Positions 28,235-37,010 of a stretch of 64,000 nucleotides of DNA are shown in pieces. The stretch comes from Methanobacterium_D oryzae (lineage in GTDB: Archaea; Methanobacteriota; Methanobacteria; Methanobacteriales; Methanobacteriaceae). Location of the stretch: contig NZ_JBNPXC010000003.1 of NCBI RefSeq assembly GCF_050433505.1, positions 124,001-188,000 of the forward strand, read 5' to 3'. How positions within the stretch are numbered: the first letter of the stretch is position 1; every line of letters starts with the position of its first letter. The notes under the pieces were generated by a model. It was not told the origin of the DNA. It searched no databases and saw only the letters and a list, made by a program, of their open reading frames with translations. The position numbers and the translations under genes were made by a program.

Positions 28235-28588
28235 TTATAATTCTATTTTTGCACCGCAATCAGTACAGAATTTATTATTTTTTGAGTTTTTCTCTCCACA
28301 TATTGGGCAACTGATTGTTTCAGCTAAAGGATCTAATTCATCAAATACATGTTCATTAAAGTTTTGTACGTATTCCAATTCCCCTCCACAACTACATTCT
28401 GCAAAGTCTTCTGGAGATTCTCCTTTTTGAAGCTCATAATAACCCTTGCAGTTTTTACATACTAAAAATCCCTGATTTTCTTTTTTAGATTTTTCTTTAT
28501 GTTCCACATTTTCATCTGCTTTAATTTTTGTTTTATTTACTTTTCTCTTCTTTTTAAGCATTTCACGTATTTTTTCACTAGATACCAT
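28235..28588 (-). CDS. Two-zinc-ribbon protein, 117 residues
   Basis: A basic N-terminal helix (MVSSEKIREMLKKKRKV) leads to a first ribbon CKNCKGYYEL...CSCGGELEYV (residues ~44-75) and a second ribbon CPICGEKN...CTDCGAKIEL at the C-terminus. The first ribbon resembles the N-terminus of the 160-residue protein at 32805 (CDKCNVYYEI...CRCGNELKYY), so the two share a module. GAGGGAT precedes the ATG. No enzymatic domain is present; a regulatory or scaffolding role is only inferred. Confidence 0.8.
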   Translation of the reverse strand: MVSSEKIREMLKKKRKVNKTKIKADENVEHKEKSKKENQGFLVCKNCKGYYELQKGESPEDFAECSCGGELEYVQNFNEHVFDELDPLAETISCPICGEKNSKNNKFCTDCGAKIEL

Positions 28589-28852
28589 AAATTATCCCTC
28601 ATTAAAATTATATTTACTCCTAATTAAATTTAAACTAATATCATTAATCAAAAAACACTTAAAAATTCCAGTTAGATTTAGATAATAAAGTCATGAGTAT
28701 AATTAGTAGAGGAGATATAAACTGTATTTAATGAAAATATTACCAAAAAGTGAAATAATCTTTTAATGAAAATCCACTAAGAGGTCAGTTTAAAGGTTTG
28801 ATTAAAAACGAGCCATAAATATAAAATCTATAACTAAATGGATGTGAAAAAA

Positions 28853-29131
28853 ATGAGTAATGAATATCAAAGAAAAGAGATAGAAAATACTGATAAAGAT
28901 TTAATTAAAATCCTTGAAACTACAGAAGAATATAAAGCATGGCAGGAATCATTATTTGCTATTATTGGATATGTTGCAAATGAAGAACTTGATGATGAAA
29001 ACTTAATAATGGAATTAATGGCGGATCATCTTAATGCAAGTTTTGAGTTGCAAAAAGGATTAGAAAATGCAAGATATAAGACAAGTAAAGATCTACATGA
29101 TGATTGGTTATTAGATAATTGTGGACAATAA
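28853..29131 (+). CDS. Small acidic hypothetical protein
   Basis: A 92-residue acidic, helical protein (MSNEYQRKEIENTDKDL...). An ATG at 28838 is also in frame; the GGATGTGA between them is a weak ribosome binding site for 28853, so the start is uncertain by five codons. No motif or membrane segment is seen. It is a lone gene, divergent from the zinc-ribbon gene and convergent with the M28-like peptidase. Confidence 0.65.
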   Translation: MSNEYQRKEIENTDKDLIKILETTEEYKAWQESLFAIIGYVANEELDDENLIMELMADHLNASFELQKGLENARYKTSKDLHDDWLLDNCGQ

Positions 29132-29268
29132 CTGAGAATAATATCCAAACACAATTTATTGTATAATTTAACTTCATTTCATATCTTTTATTTTTATTAG
29201 TCGATCGCTTTTCTATATATAATACATTTTATTTCGTTAAACTAACCTATAACGAAGTAAATATGATC

Positions 29269-30324
29269 CTAGAAAAGTTGCCATGAATTTAAATATGAAA
29301 TCCCATTTATACTAGCATCGACCATGTCTAAAACATCTTCAAGATGTTCTCTAAGTAATTCTTCATTCATGTTCTCTTTTACAAGATTTTCATACGTATC
29401 ATCCACAGAAAGATAATTGGGCATACAATTAGTTGTATCATGGATTCCAGAATTATCCGGATTGTTCATACAGGTTATAAATGTTGATGGAATTTTTGCA
29501 ATTGAAAATGGCAAGTAAATGTGACTTATTGCAGCTTCTTGCCCTAAAGGTAATTTAGATGCCATAAAATCAATTTTTTCGGCGCCTATTCCATGCATCT
29601 TCGCATTTAAAACCAGGAAATTAATGAAAAAAGGATCATTTTCAGTATAGTAATCTCGAGATACGAAATATGGATTTCCAATTCCTACAGCTTCAATACT
29701 TAAAACTGCAAGAGTTTTATTTAAATTTTGCTGATTTGAAAGCACATACTGACGAGCCCCTACCATATAAGGAATATAATTAATTTTATAGTAAGAATCC
29801 GCCGATAATTCTGTTCTTTTAGGTGTTACAAGAGGAAATGTAAATCCATCTTCACTTGCTCCACATGCAATCAATTTTATTGTAAAAAGTGGCTTCTTGC
29901 ATTTATATTTTTCTGCAAGACCTATAAGTACTGCAAGCCCCGTTGCATCATCATTTGCCCCTTCTGTATAATTTGCAGATGCAAAATCTTTTACAGTGTC
30001 AAGATCAGCGCAAATTATGATTTCTTTATCTGAAATTCCTTCTATTGTTCCTACAACATTTTGAGAAGTTTTTATACCTTCTGAATTTAATGAATAGTAT
30101 TTGAATTTTTGAATTTCTGTTTTAATCCCATTTTTTCTAAATTGTGAGGCTATATACTGGGCTGTCATTTCTTCCTCTTTAGATCCGCCCTGTCTTGGAC
30201 CTATATCTTTGGAGATATGTCTGACATGTATCAAAAGATCTTCTGAAGCAAAAATAGGTTCTAAATTTGCTGGAAATATGCTAAAAAGAAGGATTAAGAA
30301 TAAAAATAGAGTTTTTACATGCAT
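29269..30324 (-). CDS. Exported M28-like aminopeptidase with altered zinc site
   Basis: A 351-residue protein with a signal peptide (MHVKTLFLFLILLFSIFPAN) and an M28 zinc-peptidase core. Counterparts of the di-zinc ligands are seen as EGANDDATG (Asp), GASEDGF (Glu), LSIEAVG and SGIHDTTN (His). The first ligand motif, normally HxD, reads ADLDT, so the His is replaced by Asp. The enzyme would trim peptides outside the cell if active; the substitution leaves this open. It is a single gene. Confidence 0.82.
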   Translation of the reverse strand: MHVKTLFLFLILLFSIFPANLEPIFASEDLLIHVRHISKDIGPRQGGSKEEEMTAQYIASQFRKNGIKTEIQKFKYYSLNSEGIKTSQNVVGTIEGISDKEIIICADLDTVKDFASANYTEGANDDATGLAVLIGLAEKYKCKKPLFTIKLIACGASEDGFTFPLVTPKRTELSADSYYKINYIPYMVGARQYVLSNQQNLNKTLAVLSIEAVGIGNPYFVSRDYYTENDPFFINFLVLNAKMHGIGAEKIDFMASKLPLGQEAAISHIYLPFSIAKIPSTFITCMNNPDNSGIHDTTNCMPNYLSVDDTYENLVKENMNEELLREHLEDVLDMVDASINGISYLNSWQLF

Positions 30325-30610
30325 TTTATCTTACTCTAAAATAGCTATACTAATATTACATTACTATTATCTATTCATACATACACTTAATTTTATCGTA
30401 TAAACCATATATCCATGTCTCTTCCCACATCAATTAGATTTTTTGAAATATTTTCATCTCATCCATTTATTCATCAAAATAAACCATATATTGCCTGAAG
30501 AAATTTTTTAATTACCTCTAAAAGTAACTATTATTCTAAATTTTTGGAAAAAAATATATGCAATTAGTAATATAAAAATACTTGTTTGTATTACTTAATA
30601 AAGGTGAAAA

Positions 30611-31084
30611 ATGATGAAAAAATATATTTTTTTATTGTGTGTACTAATGTTTGGAGCAATTTATCCAGTATATGCAGATTCACCACCACAGATAACAGAA
30701 ACTCAAGCCATAAATATAGTCCAAGACTTTTTAGACTCCCATGGATTAGCTTATAAAGCAAGTTCAACTACATTAAAAACAAAAGTAAGAGTAATAGCTA
30801 CAGGAGAAACACGTTGGGAAGATTATGGAGTAGTAAAAAATGATAGCCCTGATTTTGGAGGTCCAGGTAATCTTGAATTTATCGTAACAGCTTGGGCAGT
30901 TCAAGTAGTAGATAGCAGTGGAAATGATGTTGGAATTATCTATGTAAATGCTGAAACAGGTGAAATTATCGAAACCACCATAAGTGGAGTTACCGTGCCA
31001 ATGGAATCTACAGGAGTTCCAGTTGCAGGAATGATCTTAGCAATTTTAATGGTATCTGCAGGTCTCATAATATCTAAAAAATAA
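30611..31084 (+). CDS. Secreted PepSY-like protein with C-terminal anchor
   Basis: A 157-residue exported protein: signal peptide MMKKYIFLLCVLMFGAIYPVYA, a PepSY-like domain (ITETQAINIVQDFLDSHG at ~28-45, later IIYVNAETGEIIETT), then a C-terminal membrane span (PVAGMILAILMVSAGLIIS) and a KK end. PepSY domains often inhibit peptidases in the cell wall, so a link to the secreted peptidase-like gene nearby is possible but unproven. AAAGGTG precedes tandem ATG codons at 30611 and 30614. Confidence 0.75.
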   Translation: MMKKYIFLLCVLMFGAIYPVYADSPPQITETQAINIVQDFLDSHGLAYKASSTTLKTKVRVIATGETRWEDYGVVKNDSPDFGGPGNLEFIVTAWAVQVVDSSGNDVGIIYVNAETGEIIETTISGVTVPMESTGVPVAGMILAILMVSAGLIISKK

Positions 31085-31397
31085 TTTTTCCTTTTCTTAT
31101 TTTTTAATGAAAACTGAATTTTAAAAACATATTATTTGCAAGCTACTCTAAATCTTGTATTATTTTATAAGATATATTTATTAAACCCGTTTTACTCAGA
31201 TTTTTAAGAAAATAGCAAATATCGTCCAGTTACCCTATACTAAGTATGCTAAATTAGATGAATTTTTAAAATTAAGGCAATAAATATAAAAAAACTAATG
31301 AATAAAATATATTCTTCTAAATTAATTTATAAAATAGTTTTATTATTTAGCAATTTATAACTATAATTAAGAGAATAAAATTAAAAGAGGGATTTTC
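31085..31397. other. AT-rich spacer, 313 bases
   Basis: Begins with pyrimidine-rich T-runs (31085-31107) that should terminate the PepSY-like gene. AGAGGG at 31385-31390 is the ribosome binding site of the next gene. Nothing else is recognised. Confidence 0.4.
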
Positions 31398-31583
31398 ATG
31401 GGCGCAATAACAGTATGTATTCCAGATGAATTAGAAATTGCATTTCGAAGAATAACCCGAATAAAATATGGAGATAAGCAGGGCCGTCTTTCAAGAGGTG
31501 CTACAGAAGCATTATATGAATGGTGCAGAAAAGAGGGTTTTGAATATATCGAAATTGAAGATGAAGATAGAGTTTGTGAATAA
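31398..31583 (+). CDS. Small ribbon-helix-helix-like protein, 61 residues
   Basis: MGAITVCIPDELEIAFRRI has the strand-then-helix pattern of CopG/Arc-type DNA-binding proteins, followed by a RLSRGATEALYEWCRKEG helix and an acidic end. AGAGGG lies 7 bases before the ATG. No toxin gene is adjacent; instead the DUF362 gene starts 21 bases downstream, so it may regulate that operon. The DNA-binding fold is inferred from the pattern only. Confidence 0.7.
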   Translation: MGAITVCIPDELEIAFRRITRIKYGDKQGRLSRGATEALYEWCRKEGFEYIEIEDEDRVCE

Positions 31584-31604
31584 TTAAATATTTGGAGAAG
31601 ATAG

Positions 31605-32732
31605 ATGACGAGAATCAGCATATCTGAGTGTCAATCATATAATATTAAGGATGTGCAGAATGCAGTGAATTGTTGCCTTGATAATTTAGGTGGAATCTCC
31701 TCATTTATCAAACCTGAAAGTAGGGTCTTAATTAAACCAAATGTTTTAATCGCTAAGGCGCCAAAAGAAGCTGCTACAACTCATCCCATAATAATTGAAG
31801 CCATCATAAATTCTGTTAAAAGTGCGGGTGCAGTTCCAATTGTTGGAGACAGTCCTGGTGGACCTGTAGGTAATTTAGAGAGATATTGGAAAGCTACAGG
31901 AATTCGTGAAGTATGTAACCGTTTAGATATAGAAATTGTTAATTTTGAATCTGCAGGAGTTTATAAAAAGAAACTCAATGGTAATCATTATTATATTTCA
32001 AAGCAAGTATTAGATGCAGATTTTATAATTAATGTACCCAAAATCAAAACTCATGGCCTTACTGTTTTCACATGCGCCATAAAAAATATGTATGGAGTAG
32101 TTCCAGGACTTAAAAAGACCGAATATCATAAAGAAGCCCCTAAACCATCAGATTTCTCTAAATTAGTGGTTGATATATTCTCTCTATCAAAACCCCGATT
32201 GAATATAGTTGATGGAATTATAGGAATGGAGGGTATGGGGCCTTCTGCTGGAAATCCAAAGGAACTTGGAATGATTTTGGTATCAACTGATGCAATTGCT
32301 CTGGATAGTTACATATGTCATATTCTAGGCAAAGATCCTATGAAAGTACCTATTACTAAAATTGCATATGAAAAGGGGCTTGGAGAAGCTGACATAAATA
32401 GAATAGAAATTATGGGGCATAAACCAGAAGTAATGAAGGATTTTAAATGGCCTCCTAATTTAGCTTCATCATTAGATATGATTCCTTCAAGTATTGCCAA
32501 AGGTTTAATGAAATTTTATTGGTCTCGGCCTGCAATTGATTCTGATCTTTGTACAAACTGCAAAACGTGTGTAAAAAGTTGTCCAGTTGAAGCTTTAAGC
32601 AATGGTGTTTATATACCTGAATTTGATTATCCTGAATGTATAAATTGTTTGTGTTGCGCGGAAATGTGTCCTGAAAAGGCAGTTTATCTTGAAAAAAGTG
32701 TTTTAACAAAATTATTTTCCAGATCAGACTAA
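31605..32732 (+). CDS. DUF362 protein with C-terminal 2x[4Fe-4S] ferredoxin domain
   Basis: A 375-residue iron-sulfur protein. Residues ~1-290 are the DUF362 domain (RVLIKPNVLIAKAP, VGDSPGG, NVPKIKTHGLTVFTCAIKNM), and the end has two cluster motifs, CTNCKTCVKSCP and CINCLCCAEMCP. The biochemical role of the family is unknown; it is common in methanogens and clostridia. GGAG precedes the ATG. It is likely co-transcribed with the 61-residue ribbon-helix-helix-like gene. Confidence 0.92.
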   Translation: MTRISISECQSYNIKDVQNAVNCCLDNLGGISSFIKPESRVLIKPNVLIAKAPKEAATTHPIIIEAIINSVKSAGAVPIVGDSPGGPVGNLERYWKATGIREVCNRLDIEIVNFESAGVYKKKLNGNHYYISKQVLDADFIINVPKIKTHGLTVFTCAIKNMYGVVPGLKKTEYHKEAPKPSDFSKLVVDIFSLSKPRLNIVDGIIGMEGMGPSAGNPKELGMILVSTDAIALDSYICHILGKDPMKVPITKIAYEKGLGEADINRIEIMGHKPEVMKDFKWPPNLASSLDMIPSSIAKGLMKFYWSRPAIDSDLCTNCKTCVKSCPVEALSNGVYIPEFDYPECINCLCCAEMCPEKAVYLEKSVLTKLFSRSD

Positions 32733-32804
32733 TCATGTTGTTAAAATTAAAGCTTAAATAACTTAAAAAGATAAAGATATCCCTTAATAATATGAGGTGC
32801 CTTT

Positions 32805-33287
32805 ATGCCTTATTTGATCTGTGATAAATGTAATGTCTACTATGAGATTGAAAATAAAAGGGAAATGAATGATTTTCATGTTTGTAGATGCGGTAACGAA
32901 CTTAAATATTATGAAACAATCGATGAATACATGAATGAAGGATTAGATGATTCTGAGAATTTAGATGATAATATTGAGAAACATAGTGAAGATACTAAGG
33001 GGATATTTTACTCAGTTAATAAAAAAAATCTAGTAACTTTGCAAATGGAAATGCTAAAAGAAGAGAAAGAAACTAAAAAGAGGGAACGTTACTTAAGAGA
33101 TTTAAATTACAGAATTAGACATGCTATGGCCCGAAAAAGAGAAAAAGAGATTATGGATTCCAATATTCATGATAACTATGAACCGTTAATTTCTAGAGAA
33201 TTTAAAGATAAAAATAGCCTCAAGAAAAGAAAACAAATGTTATTAAAGGAAATGGAACTCCTAAAAAAAGCTAAAGGCGAAAAATAA
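32805..33287 (+). CDS. Zinc-ribbon plus coiled-coil protein
   Basis: A 160-residue protein. Residues 1-37 form a zinc ribbon (LICDKCNVYYEI...HVCRCGNELKYY) like that in the protein at 28235, followed by an acidic linker and a long, strongly charged helical tail (residues ~75-160, KEEKETKKRERYLRDL...MARKREKEIMD). No enzyme motif is visible. It converges on the ABC permease gene with an 11-base gap. Function unknown. Confidence 0.75.
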   Translation: MPYLICDKCNVYYEIENKREMNDFHVCRCGNELKYYETIDEYMNEGLDDSENLDDNIEKHSEDTKGIFYSVNKKNLVTLQMEMLKEEKETKKRERYLRDLNYRIRHAMARKREKEIMDSNIHDNYEPLISREFKDKNSLKKRKQMLLKEMELLKKAKGEK

Positions 33288-33298
33288 GTCAATTTAAA

Positions 33299-34063
33299 CT
33301 ACATTAATCCCTGTTCTTTTTTACTGAATAGATATGCTGCTGCAAATATAGTTATTACTGTGAAAACCCCTAAAACCGCAAAATTAATGTATAGGGGCAA
33401 TACAGAGCTATTTAAAATCGTGAATCGTAAAGCATCTACTCCATAAGTTAGAGGATTTAAATAAACTGCAAATTGAAGCCATGATGGAAGTCCTGTTATA
33501 GGGAAAAGCGCACCACTAAGTAAAAACATTGGAAGAACTATAAAACTTAAAATAAGATTAAATCCTTCCATACTATCGGTAAAAGACGCTATCATTAACC
33601 CCAAACCAGCTAATCCCAAGGATATTAGAATTATAAGCACCACACTAACTAAAAAGCAAGGAATTGTCATTTGAATTCCCACTATAAATGATAAAAGAAG
33701 CAATATAACTCCTTGAATAAGACAAGCGGTGCTTATTCCCAAAGATTTACCCAGCACCACAGAAGGGCGTGAAACTGGAGCTACAAGAATTTCTTTTAAA
33801 AATCCATATTGTCTATCAATAATAACTGAAACTCCAGAGAAAATAGATGTAAATAATACAGTTTGTCCCACTATTCCTGGAAAGATGAACTGCTGATATC
33901 CTCCAGCAACACCTCCAAATCGCATAGCTGCCCCTAATCCAGTTCCAAAGATTATTAGCCATAAAAGAGGAGTTACAACAGAAGTTACAATCCTGGAACG
34001 GTACCGAATATATCTTTTGGTTTCCCGAAGCCAAATTGTGTAAATTCCTTCTAGTTCTGCCAT
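33299..34063 (-). CDS. ABC-2 type transporter permease
   Basis: A 254-residue permease with six membrane spans of the ABC-2 family (DrrB-like): TIWLRETKRYIRYRSRI before span 1, VSGxxLGKSLGIS-like loop VVLGKSLGISTACLIQG, and a conserved C-terminal half MIASFTDSMEGFNLILSFIVLPMFLLSGALFP (quoted in parts as MEGFNLILSF and LLSGALFPI). With the ATPase immediately upstream it forms an exporter for a drug, lipid or polysaccharide. GGAGGAAG within the ATPase stop region is its ribosome binding site. Confidence 0.92.
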   Translation of the reverse strand: MAELEGIYTIWLRETKRYIRYRSRIVTSVVTPLLWLIIFGTGLGAAMRFGGVAGGYQQFIFPGIVGQTVLFTSIFSGVSVIIDRQYGFLKEILVAPVSRPSVVLGKSLGISTACLIQGVILLLLSFIVGIQMTIPCFLVSVVLIILISLGLAGLGLMIASFTDSMEGFNLILSFIVLPMFLLSGALFPITGLPSWLQFAVYLNPLTYGVDALRFTILNSSVLPLYINFAVLGVFTVITIFAAAYLFSKKEQGLM

Positions 34064-34064
34064 T

Positions 34065-35006
34065 TTATCTTCCTCCTTTTATTGAGGATCCTGTATATTT
34101 GATAAATACGTCTTCCAGGTTTGGATGTTCAAGTTCAACTGATCTTACTTCAATTCCATTTTGACTTGCAAATTCCACAATATTTCTTATTAGATTTTCT
34201 CCTCTTTCCACCATTAATTTAATTTGGGAATCAACTTCAAATATATCTTTAATAAAATCAAGACTTTGAGCCTTATCTATGAATTTATCCGGATTATCAA
34301 CAGTTAAGGTTATTGTATCCGCTTTAAGTTCTCTTTTTAAATTAATAGGAGAATTAGTAGTTATTACATTCCCTTTATCAAATATTGCAATCTTATCACA
34401 TAGTCTATCCGCTTCATCCATGTAATGAGTGGTTAAAAGAACTGTAATATCTTCATTTTTCATTAAATTCTGGATATATTCCCATATTTTCTCTCTTGTT
34501 TGAGGATCAAGCCCGAGTGTTGGTTCATCTAAAAAAAGAAGCTTTGGATAGTGAACCAGGCCTCTTCCAATTTCAAGTCGTCTTTTCATCCCGCCAGAAT
34601 ATGTTTTTGTATATTCATCAGCTTTATCTCCAAGATCTATTAAATCAAGAACTTCATCAATACGATTTGCCCGTATATCCTTGGGCACTCCATAAAGAGC
34701 AGCATGCATTTCAAGATGTTCCCTACCAGTTAATATGTCATCAAGTGCTCTGGATTGAAATACAATTCCTATTGATTCTCTAACTTGTTTAGCTTGTTTT
34801 ATTATGTCATATCCATTTACAGAAGCTGTTCCTGATGTTGGATGCAATATTGTGCATAACATGGAGATTAAAGTTGTTTTTCCCGCCCCATTTGGCCCAA
34901 GAACTCCAAATACGGTGTTTCTTTCAACTTCTAAATTTACTGAATCCACGGCAGTAAAATCATCGAATTTTTTTGTAATATTGTAGGTTTCTATGATATT
35001 CTCCAT
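34065..35006 (-). CDS. ABC transporter ATP-binding protein (DrrA-like)
   Basis: A 313-residue ATPase partner of the downstream permease (1-base gap). Walker A GPNGAGKTT, signature YSGGMKRRLEIGRGL, Walker B LLFLDEPTLGLD and the switch histidine in TTHYMDEADRL are all intact. The C-terminal ~80 residues form the accessory domain typical of daunorubicin-resistance type ATPases. The exported substrate cannot be predicted. GTGAT precedes the ATG. Confidence 0.95.
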   Translation of the reverse strand: MENIIETYNITKKFDDFTAVDSVNLEVERNTVFGVLGPNGAGKTTLISMLCTILHPTSGTASVNGYDIIKQAKQVRESIGIVFQSRALDDILTGREHLEMHAALYGVPKDIRANRIDEVLDLIDLGDKADEYTKTYSGGMKRRLEIGRGLVHYPKLLFLDEPTLGLDPQTREKIWEYIQNLMKNEDITVLLTTHYMDEADRLCDKIAIFDKGNVITTNSPINLKRELKADTITLTVDNPDKFIDKAQSLDFIKDIFEVDSQIKLMVERGENLIRNIVEFASQNGIEVRSVELEHPNLEDVFIKYTGSSIKGGR

Positions 35007-35187
35007 TTTATCACATGCGGCTAATTAATCCCTTTTTTTAATTTCAATTAATATAAGAGTACCTTTATAAATTAGAAACTATGAATTCCCTTAATTTTCT
35101 ATATCTCTTTATATTATTTGTTAATGAGTAGTTATATATTTAATTGAAATAAATAATTATTATTCTAACTACCAAATGGTGAGCAAT

Positions 35188-35451
35188 TTGAAAGATGACG
35201 AGAACATAGAAAAAATATTGAGTGAATATAAAATGAGCATGGGTGGATGTTTTTTCTCTAAAAACTCTGAAGAATCATTATCAAAAGATTCAGGACAATC
35301 ATTTATAGAAAGTATCATAGAAACCCCTTTGTTCAATATTAACGAGTTATTATTAGTATATGATAAATCATCTGATGAAAAGAAACGTGAACTTTTTAGA
35401 CAAGCCGTTTTAGTCCTTAGAGATCTTAAATTTAATGAAAATAAAGATTAA
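35188..35451 (+). CDS. Small hypothetical protein, TTG start
   Basis: An 87-residue acidic protein. The frame opens at an ATG at 35176, but the ribosome binding site GGTGA (35178-35182) lies inside that reading and is 5 bases before TTG 35188, so translation most likely starts at the TTG. The sequence has a MSMGGCFFSKNSEESL segment and a helical end (KKRELFRQAVLVLRDL). No relative is recognised. It is divergent from the ABC operon. Confidence 0.65.
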   Translation: MKDDENIEKILSEYKMSMGGCFFSKNSEESLSKDSGQSFIESIIETPLFNINELLLVYDKSSDEKKRELFRQAVLVLRDLKFNENKD

Positions 35452-35622
35452 TGGACCTATTTTTTATCTCAAAATTATTCTATTTTAGTAATTTACATGT
35501 TAATATCAATAAATTCATAAATTATATATGCTTTTTATTATAAATTATAGTATATCATCCATTATTATCAGATATCCCGTGAAATTAAATATTTTTTTTA
35601 AATAAGCAAAATGGTGTATAAT

Positions 35623-36987
35623 ATGATATTAGAAATCATTAAAAGTGAAGGATTAGCTCATAAATCATATTTTATAGGGTCAAAAGGAGAGGCTGCAGTT
35701 ATTGATCCGCGAAGAGACTGCGATTCCTATGTTAATTATTCAAAAAAGTATGATATGCATATAACACATGTTTTTGAAACTCATATTAATGAAGATTATG
35801 TAATAGGTTCAAAGGAGCTTTCAAAAAGAGTTGGAGCCAAAATATATCACGGCAGTAATAATGAATATACTTATGGTAACGAGGTATCTGAAGGAGATAA
35901 ATTTAAAATTGGTGATATGGAATTAGAGATTCTTGAGACCCCTGGCCATACCTATGAAAGTATATCATTATTATTGAAGGACAAAAACGTATCTGACGAT
36001 GTATATATGATTTTTACTGGTGATGCATTATTTGCAGGAGAAGTGGGAAGAACAGACCTTTATGGGGAGGACAAAAAAGAAAAAATGGCAGGAATGTTAT
36101 ACAATAGCCTATTTAAAAAAATACTGCCTTTGGGTAACCATGTGCTTGTTTTTCCTGCTCATGGATCTGGTTCTGTTTGCGGTAAAGATATTCGTGAAAG
36201 CGAATTTACAACGATAGGATACGAGAAAAAAACAAGCCCTATTCTCCAAAAATCTAAAGATGAATTCATTAAATGGAAAATAAATGAAAGAATGGTTAAA
36301 GCTCCTTATTTCAGTAAAATGGAGGAATACAATAAGGGAAAAGCTCCAATACTCTGTAGACTTCCGTATATTCGGCCATTATCTATAGAAGAACTTAAAA
36401 AATGTTTTGAGGGTTCTCAAGTTGTAGATGTTAGAATGGCTGCCAGTTTTGCAGGTGGGCATATTCCCGGCACATTGAATATTTGGAAGCAAGGAATAAC
36501 TTATTTTGCCGGATGGATGCTTAATTATGAAGATCCGATTATTATAATTGATGAAAATAACCAGCATTTAGACCAAATTAGAAGATATCTTGTAAGAATT
36601 GGTTATGATAATATCATGGGATATTTAGCAGGAGGATTCACTAATTGGTCAAATAGTGGAAAAGAAATAGAAATGGTTGATACATGGTCTGTACATAAAT
36701 TAAAAGAACACATAGAAGACGGATCAATATTTATACTAGATGTGCGGGAAATTGGAGAGTATGAAGAAGGATATATTGAAGGTGCACATCACATTTATGT
36801 CGGAGATCTAAAATATCGTTTAGATGAAGTCCCAAATGATAAATACATAGTCGTGTACTGTGATACTGGAAATAGGGCCAGTATTGCAACAAGCATTCTA
36901 AAGAATAATGGATATAAAGGAGTTGCTAATGTTTTGGGCAGTATACGTGCATGGAAAGCTGCAGGATATCCTTTGGTAAGGGATTAA
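35623..36987 (+). CDS. MBL-fold/double rhodanese protein with degenerate metal site
   Basis: A 454-residue protein: a metallo-beta-lactamase fold (~1-250) followed by two rhodanese domains (~255-345, ~350-454). The metal motif HxHxDH reads THINEDY (His54, Asn56, Asp58, Tyr59), so two ligands are missing; downstream TPGHTYESI and FTGDALFAGEVGRTDL are retained. The first rhodanese lacks the active-site cysteine loop, the second has it (YCDTGNRA). Relatives of the family include persulfide dioxygenases, so a role in sulfane-sulfur transfer is plausible, with dioxygenase chemistry doubtful here. An ATG at 35611 is also in frame. Confidence 0.87.
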   Translation: MILEIIKSEGLAHKSYFIGSKGEAAVIDPRRDCDSYVNYSKKYDMHITHVFETHINEDYVIGSKELSKRVGAKIYHGSNNEYTYGNEVSEGDKFKIGDMELEILETPGHTYESISLLLKDKNVSDDVYMIFTGDALFAGEVGRTDLYGEDKKEKMAGMLYNSLFKKILPLGNHVLVFPAHGSGSVCGKDIRESEFTTIGYEKKTSPILQKSKDEFIKWKINERMVKAPYFSKMEEYNKGKAPILCRLPYIRPLSIEELKKCFEGSQVVDVRMAASFAGGHIPGTLNIWKQGITYFAGWMLNYEDPIIIIDENNQHLDQIRRYLVRIGYDNIMGYLAGGFTNWSNSGKEIEMVDTWSVHKLKEHIEDGSIFILDVREIGEYEEGYIEGAHHIYVGDLKYRLDEVPNDKYIVVYCDTGNRASIATSILKNNGYKGVANVLGSIRAWKAAGYPLVRD

Positions 36988-37010
36988 TCAATTTGAAGGA
37001 GATAATTAAT

